Shown here: positions 7,151 through 15,453 of the stretch, one piece after another
Position numbering within the stretch: position 1 is the first letter of the stretch
How the letters are laid out: every line of letters begins with the position of its first letter
Assembly (NCBI GenBank): GCA_963666865.1
Contig: OY763072.1
Location: 3,286,001-3,350,000, forward strand
Origin: Bin87 sp963666865
Lineage (GTDB): Bacteria; Chloroflexota; Dehalococcoidia; Lucifugimonadales; UBA3495
Direction of reading: 5' to 3'
Length of the DNA stretch: 64,000 nt
Notes under the pieces: generated by a model
The model's input: the letters and a program-made list of their open reading frames with translations, nothing else
Told to the model about the DNA's origin: nothing
The model's database searches: none
Made by a program: the position numbers and the translations under genes

Positions 7151-7855
7151 CTACTCCGATATAACGTCGCTCACCGGAATGACAACATCCGGGAATGCGG
7201 TCGGCGTGAGAACCCCCTCCATCCCGACCGTCTCGACACGGGTATAAATCCCGTCCACAGGTTCGGCGTGAACCTCAACGTGATGCTCCTCCCTGACCGC
7301 CAACCACACTTCGGGAACGCCAAAGCGAGCGTAAGCCGGCAGTTTGTGTCGCCGGTCATAATCTGCGGTAGAATCGGCCACTTCAATCACCAGCAGCACG
7401 TCACCAGGACGCGGAGTGCCTGACCTGTATGAATCGGAGCGCCGGCGCAGCAGCATCAGGTCCGGTTCCGGCGCGTAATTGTCGCTCAACCACAATGGCA
7501 TTTGAATACGTTTGGTTGCCCGCCTTCCTATCGATTCCTGTAGCAGTTCGTCAAAGTCGGTAATGCAAGCAGCGTGCCAGTCACCCATTGGCGGCATGGT
7601 GATTATCTCCCCATCCAGCAGCTCAACCCGCTCGTCCGGCGCGAGGATGCCCACCTCGGCCATCTTGTGGTATTCCTCCACCGTGAACCGCCGACGCCGG
7701 CCGTCGTACTTGCAGAACAGCTCGCCGTCTAGCAGCTCAATCCCGTCCCCCCTGGTCAGGATGCCGGCTTCCCCCATGGCGAAATATTCATCCGCGGTGA
7801 ATATCCGACGCGCGGGCAGCGCAGTTGTCGTTCCGGTTGCCATTTCAGCCACCAT
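7151..7855 (-). CDS. Uma2-family (DUF820) protein with duplicated N-terminal module
   Basis: A 234-aa protein with the restriction-endonuclease-like Uma2 core: EYHKMAEVGILAPDERVELLDGEIITMPP, WLSDNYAPEPDLMLLR, PGDVLLVIEVADSTADYDRRHKLPAYARFGVPEVWLA (the EPD...EVxxST pattern is the PD-(D/E)XK-like site). Unusually, the opening module is present twice: RRIFTADEYFAMGEAGILTRGDGIELLDGEL (about 16-47), then RRFTVEEYHKMAEVGILAPDERVELLDGEI. The first copy looks like a partial internal duplication. Uma2 proteins are common in cyanobacteria and Chloroflexota and often mobile; their role is uncertain. Confidence 0.85.
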   Translation of the reverse strand: MVAEMATGTTTALPARRIFTADEYFAMGEAGILTRGDGIELLDGELFCKYDGRRRRFTVEEYHKMAEVGILAPDERVELLDGEIITMPPMGDWHAACITDFDELLQESIGRRATKRIQMPLWLSDNYAPEPDLMLLRRRSDSYRSGTPRPGDVLLVIEVADSTADYDRRHKLPAYARFGVPEVWLAVREEHHVEVHAEPVDGIYTRVETVGMEGVLTPTAFPDVVIPVSDVISE

Positions 7856-7886
7856 CCGGTATTGCTGGGTATCGGTATATGACGGG

Positions 7887-7892
7887 ATTATA
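7887..7892 (-). promoter_or_regulatory. Extended -10 (TGC-TATAAT) upstream of the Uma2 gene
   Basis: On the minus strand TGCTATAAT lies about 32 bp before the Uma2 start codon. No convincing -35 hexamer is visible; the TGn extension may compensate. The same TGCTATAAT or TGCTACAAT occurs before several minus-strand genes in the window. Confidence 0.45.
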
Positions 7893-7900
7893 GCATCGGC

Positions 7901-7930
7901 AAAAATTGGGGCGCCCTTTGCGGACGCCCC
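7901..7930 (-). terminator. Rho-independent-type hairpin, minus strand
   Basis: Read on the minus strand: stem GGGGCG / CGCCCC around an 11-nt loop, followed by AATTTTTG. It lies upstream of the Uma2 gene and after the end of the VOC gene on the same strand, so it would end the VOC transcript. Confidence 0.65.
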
Positions 7931-7956
7931 GATGCGCTGGAGTAACTGCGTTGCCC

Positions 7957-8346
7957 CTAGTCAGGCCGCTGGATAATCTCCAAGCTGACCTTGTCCGGCG
8001 CTTCCACGAACATTACCTGGGACCCTGAAGGCATGGTCCACGGTTCGCAGATGATGTTGGCTCCGTTGGCCTTGAAATTCTGAAATGCCGCCTGGATGTC
8101 ATCGGTCTGGAAACCAAAGTGGTCCAGGCCGAAGCGCGGGTGGGTGGAGCCGGGGACGGCGTTCTCACCCTCAGCCTCGCCGGATACGGTCAGCAGGGGC
8201 TGGCCGTTGAGCTCCAACTGGTGGGACACGGTGTTGGCCAGCGGCCGCGTGGAGACGATTTCCGCGCCGAAGTTGTCCACGTAGAACTTGGCGGCGTTGT
8301 CGGGATCTTCGCTGCGCAGGTGCAGGTGGTTGCAAACGAATGCCAT
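7957..8346 (-). CDS. VOC-family protein
   Basis: A 129-aa protein with GGAGG 9 nt before the ATG. Two VOC halves are clear: FVCNHLHLRSEDPDNAAKFYVDNFGAEIV and GLDHFGFQTDDIQAAFQNFKANGANIICEP, closing FVEAPDKVSLEIIQRP. Metal-ligand positions are occupied (HLHL, LDHFGF, LEII), so an active metalloenzyme of the glyoxalase/dioxygenase superfamily is likely. It is about a third identical by eye to the VOC protein at 4.6 kb, with the same MAF-start layout, suggesting paralogues. Confidence 0.85.
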   Translation of the reverse strand: MAFVCNHLHLRSEDPDNAAKFYVDNFGAEIVSTRPLANTVSHQLELNGQPLLTVSGEAEGENAVPGSTHPRFGLDHFGFQTDDIQAAFQNFKANGANIICEPWTMPSGSQVMFVEAPDKVSLEIIQRPD

Positions 8347-8378
8347 GATGATATTCCTCCGTGATGGTAGTGTTTCGT

Positions 8379-8406
8379 GTAGGGGCGTCCCTGGTGGGCG
8401 CCCCGG
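8379..8406. repeat. Diverged family A palindrome
   Basis: GTAGGGGCG ... GGCGCCCCGG is a looser member of the GTAGGGGCGAAT family, between the VOC gene and the lyase-family gene on the minus strand. Confidence 0.5.
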
Positions 8407-8423
8407 TTAACCTCATACCTCAA

Positions 8424-9278
8424 CTACCGCAAATAATCGGCAATCTGCTGGTCGTAATCGTCCTTGCGGGTGACCTGGGCAATGAGGTCGGCTGACGCCA
8501 GCGTGTCCCGCAGGTCGGCCGGCGCAACGCCGTCGCGCAACGCCTTCAGCGTGTCGTACACCGCCTTGATGGCTGCCTGGAAGGGCAGATGCCCCTGCAG
8601 GGCCACACGCACGCCGTTCTCGCCCAGCCATACCTTGTCCGACAGCTCGCCGCCGGCGCCGCCCAGCAGCAGCGGAATGTTCAGCTCGGCGTTCACTGCC
8701 GCAACCTGTTCCCTGGTGCTGGCGCCGGCCAGGAAGATGGCATCGACACCGGCCGCCTCGTAGGCTTTGACCCGCCGCAGGCACTCGTCCAGTCCCTCGG
8801 CCAGGCTGCTGGTGCGGCCGGCGACCACCAGGTTGGGGTCGGTGCGACCGGACAGGGCGGCCTTCATCTTGCCTACGCCCTCTTCCAGGGATATGAACCT
8901 GGCGCCGCCGCCGAACTGCATGGGCAGCACGGTGTCTTCAATGGTCAGCGCGGCAACGCCGGAGGCTTCCAGCTCCTCGACGGTGCGCTTCACGCTGAGG
9001 GCGTTGCCGTAGCCGTGGTCGGCGTCCACCATCAGGGGCAACTGGCCGGCCCGGCAGATGCGGTAGATCTGCTCGGCGAACTCGCTGAGGGTCAGCACCA
9101 CGTAGTCCGGCGCACCCAGCACCGTCCCGCTGGCGATGGAGCCGGCGAACATGCCGACCTCGAACCCCAGATCCTCGGCGGCCCGCGCCGAAATCGGGTC
9201 AAAAACGGAACCGGGATGCACACAGACATCGCCGGCCAGAACGGCGCGATACCGCTCCCGTCGCTTGGTGTAATCCAT
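8424..9278 (-). CDS. Isocitrate lyase/PEP mutase superfamily enzyme (oxaloacetate decarboxylase-like)
   Basis: A 284-aa TIM-barrel protein; the start is the ATG with AAGGAG 9 nt upstream. Family landmarks: HPGSVFDPISARAAEDLGFEVGMFAGSIAS, LPLMVDADHGYGNALSVKRTVEELEASGVAALTIEDTVLP (metal-binding D-x-D-x-G-x-G and IED) and AGVDAIFLAGAS. The KKCGH loop of true isocitrate lyases is absent, and the layout matches the PA4872-type oxaloacetate decarboxylase/phosphonomutase-like group, which cleaves a C-C bond in alpha-keto acids with Mg2+. The exact substrate cannot be told. Confidence 0.8.
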   Translation of the reverse strand: MDYTKRRERYRAVLAGDVCVHPGSVFDPISARAAEDLGFEVGMFAGSIASGTVLGAPDYVVLTLSEFAEQIYRICRAGQLPLMVDADHGYGNALSVKRTVEELEASGVAALTIEDTVLPMQFGGGARFISLEEGVGKMKAALSGRTDPNLVVAGRTSSLAEGLDECLRRVKAYEAAGVDAIFLAGASTREQVAAVNAELNIPLLLGGAGGELSDKVWLGENGVRVALQGHLPFQAAIKAVYDTLKALRDGVAPADLRDTLASADLIAQVTRKDDYDQQIADYLR

Positions 9279-9306
9279 ATTCGCTTGGCTCCTTCCATTC
9301 ACATAC

Positions 9307-9334
9307 CGTCATTCCGGCGAAAGCCGGAATCCAG
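9307..9334. repeat. REP-like palindrome (perfect copy)
   Basis: Perfect ATTCCGG-CGAAAG-CCGGAAT hairpin between divergent genes. Confidence 0.9.
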
Positions 9335-9426
9335 TTGCAATAGTGTCAACGGCAGTGTGTTAACATCCGCCCGCCAGTATTCTAACCGTTTTGTTCCCCC
9401 GCGCAACCTGTGGTAATTTCGGGCTT

Positions 9427-9461
9427 GTCATTGCGAGGAGCGCAGCGGCGCGGCAATCCCG
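9427..9461. repeat. GTCATTGCGAGGAGC...GCGGCAATC type dispersed repeat
   Basis: GTCATTGCGAGGAGCGCAGC followed by GGCGCGGCAATCCC. This is a second dispersed class; related GTCATTGCG...GGCAATC ends appear near 16.09 kb. With the preceding palindrome it makes up most of the 225-bp gap before the LRR gene, where I see nothing else. Confidence 0.7.
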
Positions 9462-9503
9462 TTGCCATATCAACCAACCCCGTCCCCTCCGCCGGAGCTG
9501 CCC

Positions 9504-12005
9504 ATGATGTTCACCCATGCGCCGACGTTTCTCAGAGGAGCCGCGCGACTATCCGTCGTGCCATCCCACCGAACCATGTGCTTGGCATCATTGCTCTGCA
9601 TGGCGATAATCCTGGCCGGCTACGCTGGACCAGCATCGGATGCTTCCGCCGCAACAACGTCAGACCCCCCACTCTGGGAAGGAGACGCGGCTGTCTTGGC
9701 CGCACTCTACAATGCCACCGACGGCAGGTACTGGAGCGACAACACAAACTGGCTGACCGACGCGCCGGTTGGTGAATGGTACGGCGTGACCACAAACGCG
9801 GAAGGCGATGTCGTTGCGCTGGAACTCCAAAACAACCGCTTGGACGGTACGATACCGCCCGAACTGGGCAGCCTCGCCAACCTGGAAAGGTTGTCCCTCA
9901 GAAGAAATGAGTTGCGCGGCGCCATACCTCCTGAGCTGGGCAGCCTCGTCAATTTGGAGAGTCTGATGCTCGAAAGCAATGAATTGAGCGGGAAGATGCC
10001 TCCGGAGTTGGGCGACCTTACCAATTTGACCGCGCTGAGCCTCGCTTGGAACTACGATTTGAGCGGGAAGATACCGCCGGAGTTCGGCAACCTGACCAAC
10101 CTCACCGAACTATCGCTCAACAGCACCAAACTGTATGGCGCCATACCGCCGGAACTGGGCAACCTTGCCAATCTCGCCACGTTGCGTCTCGGCTCTACCT
10201 GGTTGAGCGGTGAGATACCGCCGGAGTTGGGCAGCCTTACCAATCTAACCTTATTGTGGCTGGGCAATAACAAGCTAAGCGGGCCGATACCGCCGGAACT
10301 AGGCAACCTAACCAGTATCAACCGGCTTATTCTCCACAATAACTGGTTCAGCGGCCCACTGCCGCCGGAACTGGGCAACCTGACCAAGCTGACCGAGTTG
10401 GTGATCTGGGGTAATCAGTTGAGCGGCACGATACCGCCGGAACTGGGTGCCCTTACTAACCTGACCGAGTTGGGTCTCGGCGATAACCAGTTGACCGGCA
10501 CGATACCGCCGGAATTTGGCAACCTTGCCAACCTGAGAATCCTGGAATTATGGGACAATCAGTTGACTGGCCCCGTACCGCCGGAACTGGGTGCCCTTGC
10601 TAACCTGACCGAGTTGGGTCTCGGCCATAACCAGTTGAGCGGCCCGGTGCCCCCGGAGCTGGGCAAGCTTGTCAATCTCAAAGCACTGTCCTTCAGCGGA
10701 AACCGGCTGAGCGGCCCGATACCCCCAGAACTGGGCAACCTCACCAGTCTGGAAGAGCTGCTCCTCGACGATAACGGACTGAGCGGGGCGATACCCCCGG
10801 AACTGGGCAACCTCAGCAACGTGTGGCGGCTGGCCCTCGACAACAATCGGTTGTGCGGAAACATACCTCCGGAGCTGCACGGCCTCTCCAGTCTGAGATG
10901 GCTGAGCCTGGGAGAGAATTCGCTGGCCGGGTGCATACCGGAACGTCTGCGAAATGCGCACGTCCGAGATTTGTCCCTGCTTGCTCTGCCCTTCTGCGAC
11001 CAATTGGATGCGACGCCGGCCGATGGACCACCGGGGCTCACCGGGGACGGCGCCACGCTGGTCGCGTTCTACAACGCCACCGACGGCCCCAACTGGAACG
11101 ACAACACCAACTGGCTGACTGAGGCCCCAATCGGCAAGTGGTATGGTGTAACCGTGGGCGCCGACAATCGTGTCGTAAAGCTGAACCTCGGGAGCAACCA
11201 GTTGAGCGGGGAAATTCCACCGGAGCTGGGCGACCTGTCAAACCTGGAGCAAGTGATACTGGTTAATAACTGGTTGAGCGGGGAGATACCGCCGGAGCTG
11301 GGGCGCTTGACCAACCTTAAGTGGTTGGGTCTCAGCCAGAACCGGTTGAGCGGCAAGATACCCCCGGAACTGGGCAACTTGACCAATCTCACCCGGCTGT
11401 GGCTTCACAGCAATAAATTGTACGGTGAGGTCCCGCCGGAACTGGGCAATCTTGCCAATTTGGACGAGTTGTTCCTCTATGATAATCAGTTGAGCGGCTC
11501 CATACCGTCCGAGTTGGGCAATCTGACCGGCTTGGCCGATTTATACCTTGGTGACAATCAGTTGAGCGGCGTCATACCCGCGGCTTTGGGCAACCTGACC
11601 AACTTGACAGCCCTGGAGATTAGGGATAACCAGTTGCACGGTGTCATACTCCCGGAGCTATTCGCCATGACCAGCCTGCGCGTTCTGGACCTCAGTGGCA
11701 ACCATTTCGGCGGCTCCTTGCCGCCGGATCTGTGCAACCTGATCAACCTGGGCCTTCTGGATCTCAGCGACAACCAATTGAGCGGCGAAATACCGCCTGA
11801 ACTGGGAGACCTGACCAACCTGGACTATTTGGGTCTGAGCGACAACCATTTCACCGGCGCCATACCGCCGGAGTTGGACAAATTGACCAACTCGGGAACG
11901 ATTTTTCTCGGCGGAAACCCACTGCGCGGCTGTATGCCCGGGAACTGGAGAGGTGTGCATATCAGCGACCTGTACCGGCTCAACCTCCCCTTCTGCGAAC
12001 CCTGA
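9504..12005 (+). CDS. Secreted leucine-rich-repeat protein, two LRR blocks
   Basis: The start was set at ATGATG with GGAG upstream, giving 833 aa. An N-terminal signal (hydrophobic CLASLLCMAIILAGYAGPASDASA, about 25-48) is followed by an N-cap module (LAALYNATDGRYWSDNTNWL...GEWYGVT). Block 1 has 15 plant-type 24-residue repeats of the form GxIPPELGNLTNLxxLxLxxNQLS plus a C-cap GCIPERLRN...LPFC. A second N-cap (LVAFYNATDGPNWNDNTNWL) opens block 2 with 10 repeats and a second C-cap GCMPGNW...LPFC. There is no C-terminal anchor, so it is probably secreted. It looks like an in-gene duplication of an entire LRR domain. Likely role: protein-protein or host/cell-surface binding; the ligand is unknown. 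Confidence 0.9.
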   Translation: MMFTHAPTFLRGAARLSVVPSHRTMCLASLLCMAIILAGYAGPASDASAATTSDPPLWEGDAAVLAALYNATDGRYWSDNTNWLTDAPVGEWYGVTTNAEGDVVALELQNNRLDGTIPPELGSLANLERLSLRRNELRGAIPPELGSLVNLESLMLESNELSGKMPPELGDLTNLTALSLAWNYDLSGKIPPEFGNLTNLTELSLNSTKLYGAIPPELGNLANLATLRLGSTWLSGEIPPELGSLTNLTLLWLGNNKLSGPIPPELGNLTSINRLILHNNWFSGPLPPELGNLTKLTELVIWGNQLSGTIPPELGALTNLTELGLGDNQLTGTIPPEFGNLANLRILELWDNQLTGPVPPELGALANLTELGLGHNQLSGPVPPELGKLVNLKALSFSGNRLSGPIPPELGNLTSLEELLLDDNGLSGAIPPELGNLSNVWRLALDNNRLCGNIPPELHGLSSLRWLSLGENSLAGCIPERLRNAHVRDLSLLALPFCDQLDATPADGPPGLTGDGATLVAFYNATDGPNWNDNTNWLTEAPIGKWYGVTVGADNRVVKLNLGSNQLSGEIPPELGDLSNLEQVILVNNWLSGEIPPELGRLTNLKWLGLSQNRLSGKIPPELGNLTNLTRLWLHSNKLYGEVPPELGNLANLDELFLYDNQLSGSIPSELGNLTGLADLYLGDNQLSGVIPAALGNLTNLTALEIRDNQLHGVILPELFAMTSLRVLDLSGNHFGGSLPPDLCNLINLGLLDLSDNQLSGEIPPELGDLTNLDYLGLSDNHFTGAIPPELDKLTNSGTIFLGGNPLRGCMPGNWRGVHISDLYRLNLPFCEP

Positions 12006-12031
12006 AGCCCCGGTCCGTCGTTCGCATCCGC

Positions 12032-12886
12032 ATGAGCGCTCAGCCCACCATCATCGGCGTCGATTTCAGCGGCGCGCGCTCCGACACCAACACTTGGATC
12101 GCGCGCGGGCGGCTGGACGGCAAGGGGACGCTTTCTTTGGACAGCGTCCAGAGAATACGTCGTGCCGAACTTGGCGACTTGCTTCCGTCAATCCCAACTC
12201 CCGCTGTGGCTGCCCTCGATTTCCCCTTTGGCGTGCCACGGCGTTTTGCCGAACACCTGGGCGTGGTCTCCCTTTGCCGCGCCATGCCCGATCTCTGGGA
12301 TGTCGTCGCGGCGATGGGCATCGACGACTTTATCGGCCAACGCAACCGATTCGTCGCCGAGCACGGTGAACCCAGGCGTGCCGGCGACCTGAAATATCAT
12401 CGGGAAAGCTATTCGCCGTTGCACAGCGTGAACCCTAATATGCTGCCCATGACCTACCACGGCATCGGGTTGCTGCATCGTTGGCATATAGAGCAACCTC
12501 GTCGCTGGCACGTCCCTCCTCTAAAGCCTAGCGGCGCTCCGGCGGAGGCCGTCACACTGTTGGAGCTAATGCCGGGCGCATTTCTCAGGTCCGTTGGTTT
12601 GCCGTACAAAGGGTACAAAAAGGGTCAGCGTGCCCGGCAACTGCGCGACGAAATCCTGGTCTCTTTGGCCGCCAAATCCGGGGTGGGTATCGACAACCTG
12701 TCTGATGTACAAAGCGACTGCCGAGGAAACGACGATTGCCTGGATGCGGTTGTTGCGGCGGTGGGTGCGGCAGCGTGGGCCCTTGCTCCCGCTCGCTTTC
12801 ATCACCCTACTGAGGACGAACTTCCTGACGCTCGGCTGGAAGGGTGGATTTACGTCCCCGAACCTAAAACGTGTAGGGGCGAATAA
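12032..12886 (+). CDS. DUF429 protein (predicted RNase H-like nuclease)
   Basis: A 284-aa protein starting MSAQPTIIGVDFSGARSDTNTWIA, the DUF429 opening in which the first Asp (GVDFSG) is the predicted RNase H-fold acidic residue. AALDFPFGVPRRFAE, LLELMPGAF and DDCLDAVVAAVGAAAWA (the conserved C-terminal D-AxxxA) follow. The family is predicted to have a nuclease fold; no biochemical role is established. The last codons (TGT AGG GGC GAA TAA) lie inside a family A palindrome, which therefore supplies the stop codon and the final residues CRGE. Confidence 0.85.
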   Translation: MSAQPTIIGVDFSGARSDTNTWIARGRLDGKGTLSLDSVQRIRRAELGDLLPSIPTPAVAALDFPFGVPRRFAEHLGVVSLCRAMPDLWDVVAAMGIDDFIGQRNRFVAEHGEPRRAGDLKYHRESYSPLHSVNPNMLPMTYHGIGLLHRWHIEQPRRWHVPPLKPSGAPAEAVTLLELMPGAFLRSVGLPYKGYKKGQRARQLRDEILVSLAAKSGVGIDNLSDVQSDCRGNDDCLDAVVAAVGAAAWALAPARFHHPTEDELPDARLEGWIYVPEPKTCRGE

Positions 12887-12901
12887 TTATTCGCCCCCTA
12901 C
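12873..12901. repeat. Family A palindrome that supplies stop codons for two convergent genes
   Basis: GTAGGGGCGAAT-type inverted repeat of 29 nt. Its left part encodes the DUF429 TAA, and its right part, read on the other strand, encodes the aquaporin TAG. It probably also acts as a bidirectional terminator hairpin. Confidence 0.9.
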
Positions 12902-13554
12902 CGCTCTCTCAGTGCCCATACTAACCCTATCGCCAAACCCGCCCCAGCCAGCTGCATGACGATAAACAGCGGCGCGGAACCGGGATAGATGCCGGCGAAG
13001 GTGTCCGAGAACATCCGCGCCACTGTCACCGCCGGATTGGCGAAGCTGGTGGACGACGTGAAGAAGTAGGCCGCTCCAATGTAAGCTCCCACCGATACGG
13101 CGATGAGCGCGGACCGGCTGCGGGGCATGAGGAAAATGACGGACAGCAAGCCCAGGGTGGCGATGACTTCCGCCAGCCACTGGTCCGGGCCGCTACGAAC
13201 TTTCGTTGACCAGTTAACCGGCGGCAAGGCGAACATCAGGTTGGCCAGGATGGTCCCGATGATGCCGCCGCCGATCTGCGCCCCAATGTAGGCGACACCT
13301 TCCTTGACGGGCCGGCCCTGCAATACTACGTCGGCTATCGTTACCGCCGGGTTGAAATGGCCTCCCGACACCGGGCCGAATGCCCAGATGAGAGCCATCA
13401 GCGCGAAGGCCGTCGCCACCGCGTTTTCCAGCAACTGCAATCCGACGTCGTTCGGGCTGAGCCGTTGCGCCATGATCCCGCTGCCCACCACCGCCATCAG
13501 CAGAAAAGCAGTGCCCACCACCTCGGCGAGCAGTCGCTGGCCTAACGAGCGCAT
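12898..13554 (-). CDS. Aquaporin / MIP-family channel
   Basis: The start was placed at the ATG giving MRSLGQRLLAEVVGTAFLL, with AGGA about 8 nt upstream; 218 aa is the normal size. Six hydrophobic helices and both half-helix signatures are present: GGHFNPAVT in the first half and SFANPAVTVARMFSDTFAG in the second. The second-loop arginine (NPAVTVAR) is kept. The absence of the glycerol-facilitator D-residue after the second NPA (here R-M-F) favours an aquaporin-type selectivity, but this is inference. It stops inside the shared palindrome. Confidence 0.9.
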   Translation of the reverse strand: MRSLGQRLLAEVVGTAFLLMAVVGSGIMAQRLSPNDVGLQLLENAVATAFALMALIWAFGPVSGGHFNPAVTIADVVLQGRPVKEGVAYIGAQIGGGIIGTILANLMFALPPVNWSTKVRSGPDQWLAEVIATLGLLSVIFLMPRSRSALIAVSVGAYIGAAYFFTSSTSFANPAVTVARMFSDTFAGIYPGSAPLFIVMQLAGAGLAIGLVWALRER

Positions 13555-13592
13555 ACCCGTCCTACGGCCGGCCGGGTGTGATGCGGACAAAC

Positions 13593-13614
13593 AAAAAGGG
13601 CGGATTTTCCGCCC
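13593..13614 (-). terminator. Rho-independent terminator, minus strand
   Basis: Read on the minus strand: GGGCGGA-AAA-TCCGCCC followed by TTTTTGTTTG, a textbook terminator. It lies downstream of nuoF and upstream of the aquaporin start, so it should end the nuoEF transcript. Confidence 0.8.
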
Positions 13615-13711
13615 TCGCGCAACGCCCGTCCAGGAGCGATTTCGCCGCAGCAATTCATAATGAAATCAGTCTAAACCCACGGCAATCGGTGGTCAACCGC
13701 CGCCTTACGTC

Positions 13712-13808
13712 GTCATTCCGGCCTTGAGCCGGAATCCAGAAACGTCTCCAGACCACAACGTCGCTTACCCTGGGCTTCCTGGATTCCGGCTTTCGCCGGA
13801 ATGACGGG
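13712..13808. repeat. Facing pair of REP-like palindromes
   Basis: A diverged copy (CCTTGAG loop) and a perfect inverted CGAAAG-loop copy, 35 bp apart, in the gap between the aquaporin gene and nuoF. Confidence 0.85.
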
Positions 13809-13842
13809 TCGGGGCCCAGATACTACTCTCAACTTTGAACCG

Positions 13843-15453
13843 CTACTGATCCCTAAACTCATGCGAGTAGAAGTGCAGCAGGCTGTTCACCGGATTACCC
13901 GCCATTTGGCCCAGACCACAGAGCGATGCCGCCCCCACAATTTCCGAAAGGTCTCGGAGATCCTGAATATCCGACGCCTGCCCGTCGCCGGACGCCACTC
14001 GGGCCAACGCCTCCACAATGCGCGGCGTTCCCTCGCGGCAGGGAGTGCATTTGCCGCAGGACTCGGCGGCGTTGTACTCGGCCAGACGCAGCGCCACCGC
14101 CGCCGGCGACGCCAGATCATCGAACACTGTGATGCCACCGGCGCCCATCACCACGCCGCTGGAGTGCAGCACCCCGGGACGCAGCGGTACGTCCAACTCC
14201 GCCGCGGGCAGGATGCCGCTGGATGGCCCACCCACTACCGCGAAGCCGATACGCCGTCCATCAGGCGTCCCCCCGCCGACCTGCTCAATCACCTGCCGTA
14301 CCGTCGTCCCCAGGGGAACCTCTGCCAACCCGGGTCGCAGCACTGCGCCGCTGAGCGACACCAGCCGCGTCCCCCTGGCCTCGTTCAGTCCAATGGACGC
14401 GAAACGGCGCACGCCGCCGGTGAGAATTCCCGGCACGTTGCACAGGGTTTCGGCGTTGTTGATCACTGTCGGCTCGCCGTACAGTCCCGCGTCGGTGGGG
14501 AATGGGGGACGGAGCCGCGGCTCTCGCCGCCGCCCTTCGATAGTGTTCAGTAACGTGGTCTCCTCGCCGCAAACGTAGCCGCCGGCGCCGCGACGCACTT
14601 CGACAGTGCATCCGAATTCGCTGCCCAGGGCCTTTGGACCGAAGAGATCTGCGGCATCGGTGTCAGCCACCGCCGCCGACAGCCGTTCCGCCGACAGGTC
14701 CGCCTCCGCGTTGATGTAAATCACTACGCGGTCCGCGCCGGCGGCGTAGGCAGCGATCAGGGCGCCCTCGATGATGCGGTGGGGGTTGCCCTCCATAAGA
14801 TGGCGGTCTTTGAACAGACCTGGCTCGCCCTCCTCAGCGTTCACCACCAGGTGGCGATGAGCCGCGCTAACCCGCCGGGCCGCCTGCCACTTCCTCGCTG
14901 CCGGGAAATAGGCGCCGCCGCGTCCCAGCAGGCCAGCGTCCAGGACCAGTTGGATGACGGCCTCAGGAGTCATAGACAGAGCCGTGGCCCAACCTTCGTA
15001 GCCGCCTGCGGTCAGGTATTCGTCCAGCGAACGTGGATTGATGCCGCCAACTCCTTCCATCAGCGCGATGTGCTGGGGCGCGAAAAAAGCCTCCAGGGCT
15101 GGCGACGGACGCGCCCGGTCTTCTGGTCCGTCTCCATCTACCGACGCGACGATAGCAGACAGGTCATCGCTTGCGCCAACCCGGTCGAAGAAACGCACGG
15201 TTCCGTCGTTTCGTTCCGCCACCACTTGCGTGGCCGCGAAACACGCGCCGTCGCAGCCGGTTGCAATCACCGCGACATCCCGCCGATGCGAAAGCGCTTC
15301 GGTCAGTCGCCGGTACAATACATCCGCGCCCACCGCCTGGCTGCAGTGCCCCCATTGGACCATCACCCGAGCAGGGTTGCCTGATCCGGCGATGCGATGG
15401 CGCGCCGCAATAGCCATAGCCGCCCAGGTTGCCAGGCTATCGACCTCTGTCAT
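13843..15453 (-). CDS. nuoF: NuoF-like NADH dehydrogenase flavoprotein
   Basis: The 536-aa start overlaps the nuoE stop (ATGA). An N-terminal thioredoxin-like domain (1-110) retains Cys37, Cys67 and Cys71. The FMN loop GLLGRGGAYFPAARKW lies at 175-189, the NAD(H)/FMN segment GAGGYVCGEETTLLNTIEG at about 295, the SLBB domain after it, and the 4Fe-4S motif SCGKCTPCREG...LCGLGQ near the C-terminus. The extra N-terminal domain is typical of HoxF/HndC/FdsB-type diaphorases rather than complex I NuoF. No NuoG, hydrogenase or formate dehydrogenase lies in the window, so the electron partner is unknown. A terminator lies downstream. Confidence 0.9.
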   Translation of the reverse strand: MTEVDSLATWAAMAIAARHRIAGSGNPARVMVQWGHCSQAVGADVLYRRLTEALSHRRDVAVIATGCDGACFAATQVVAERNDGTVRFFDRVGASDDLSAIVASVDGDGPEDRARPSPALEAFFAPQHIALMEGVGGINPRSLDEYLTAGGYEGWATALSMTPEAVIQLVLDAGLLGRGGAYFPAARKWQAARRVSAAHRHLVVNAEEGEPGLFKDRHLMEGNPHRIIEGALIAAYAAGADRVVIYINAEADLSAERLSAAVADTDAADLFGPKALGSEFGCTVEVRRGAGGYVCGEETTLLNTIEGRRREPRLRPPFPTDAGLYGEPTVINNAETLCNVPGILTGGVRRFASIGLNEARGTRLVSLSGAVLRPGLAEVPLGTTVRQVIEQVGGGTPDGRRIGFAVVGGPSSGILPAAELDVPLRPGVLHSSGVVMGAGGITVFDDLASPAAVALRLAEYNAAESCGKCTPCREGTPRIVEALARVASGDGQASDIQDLRDLSEIVGAASLCGLGQMAGNPVNSLLHFYSHEFRDQ

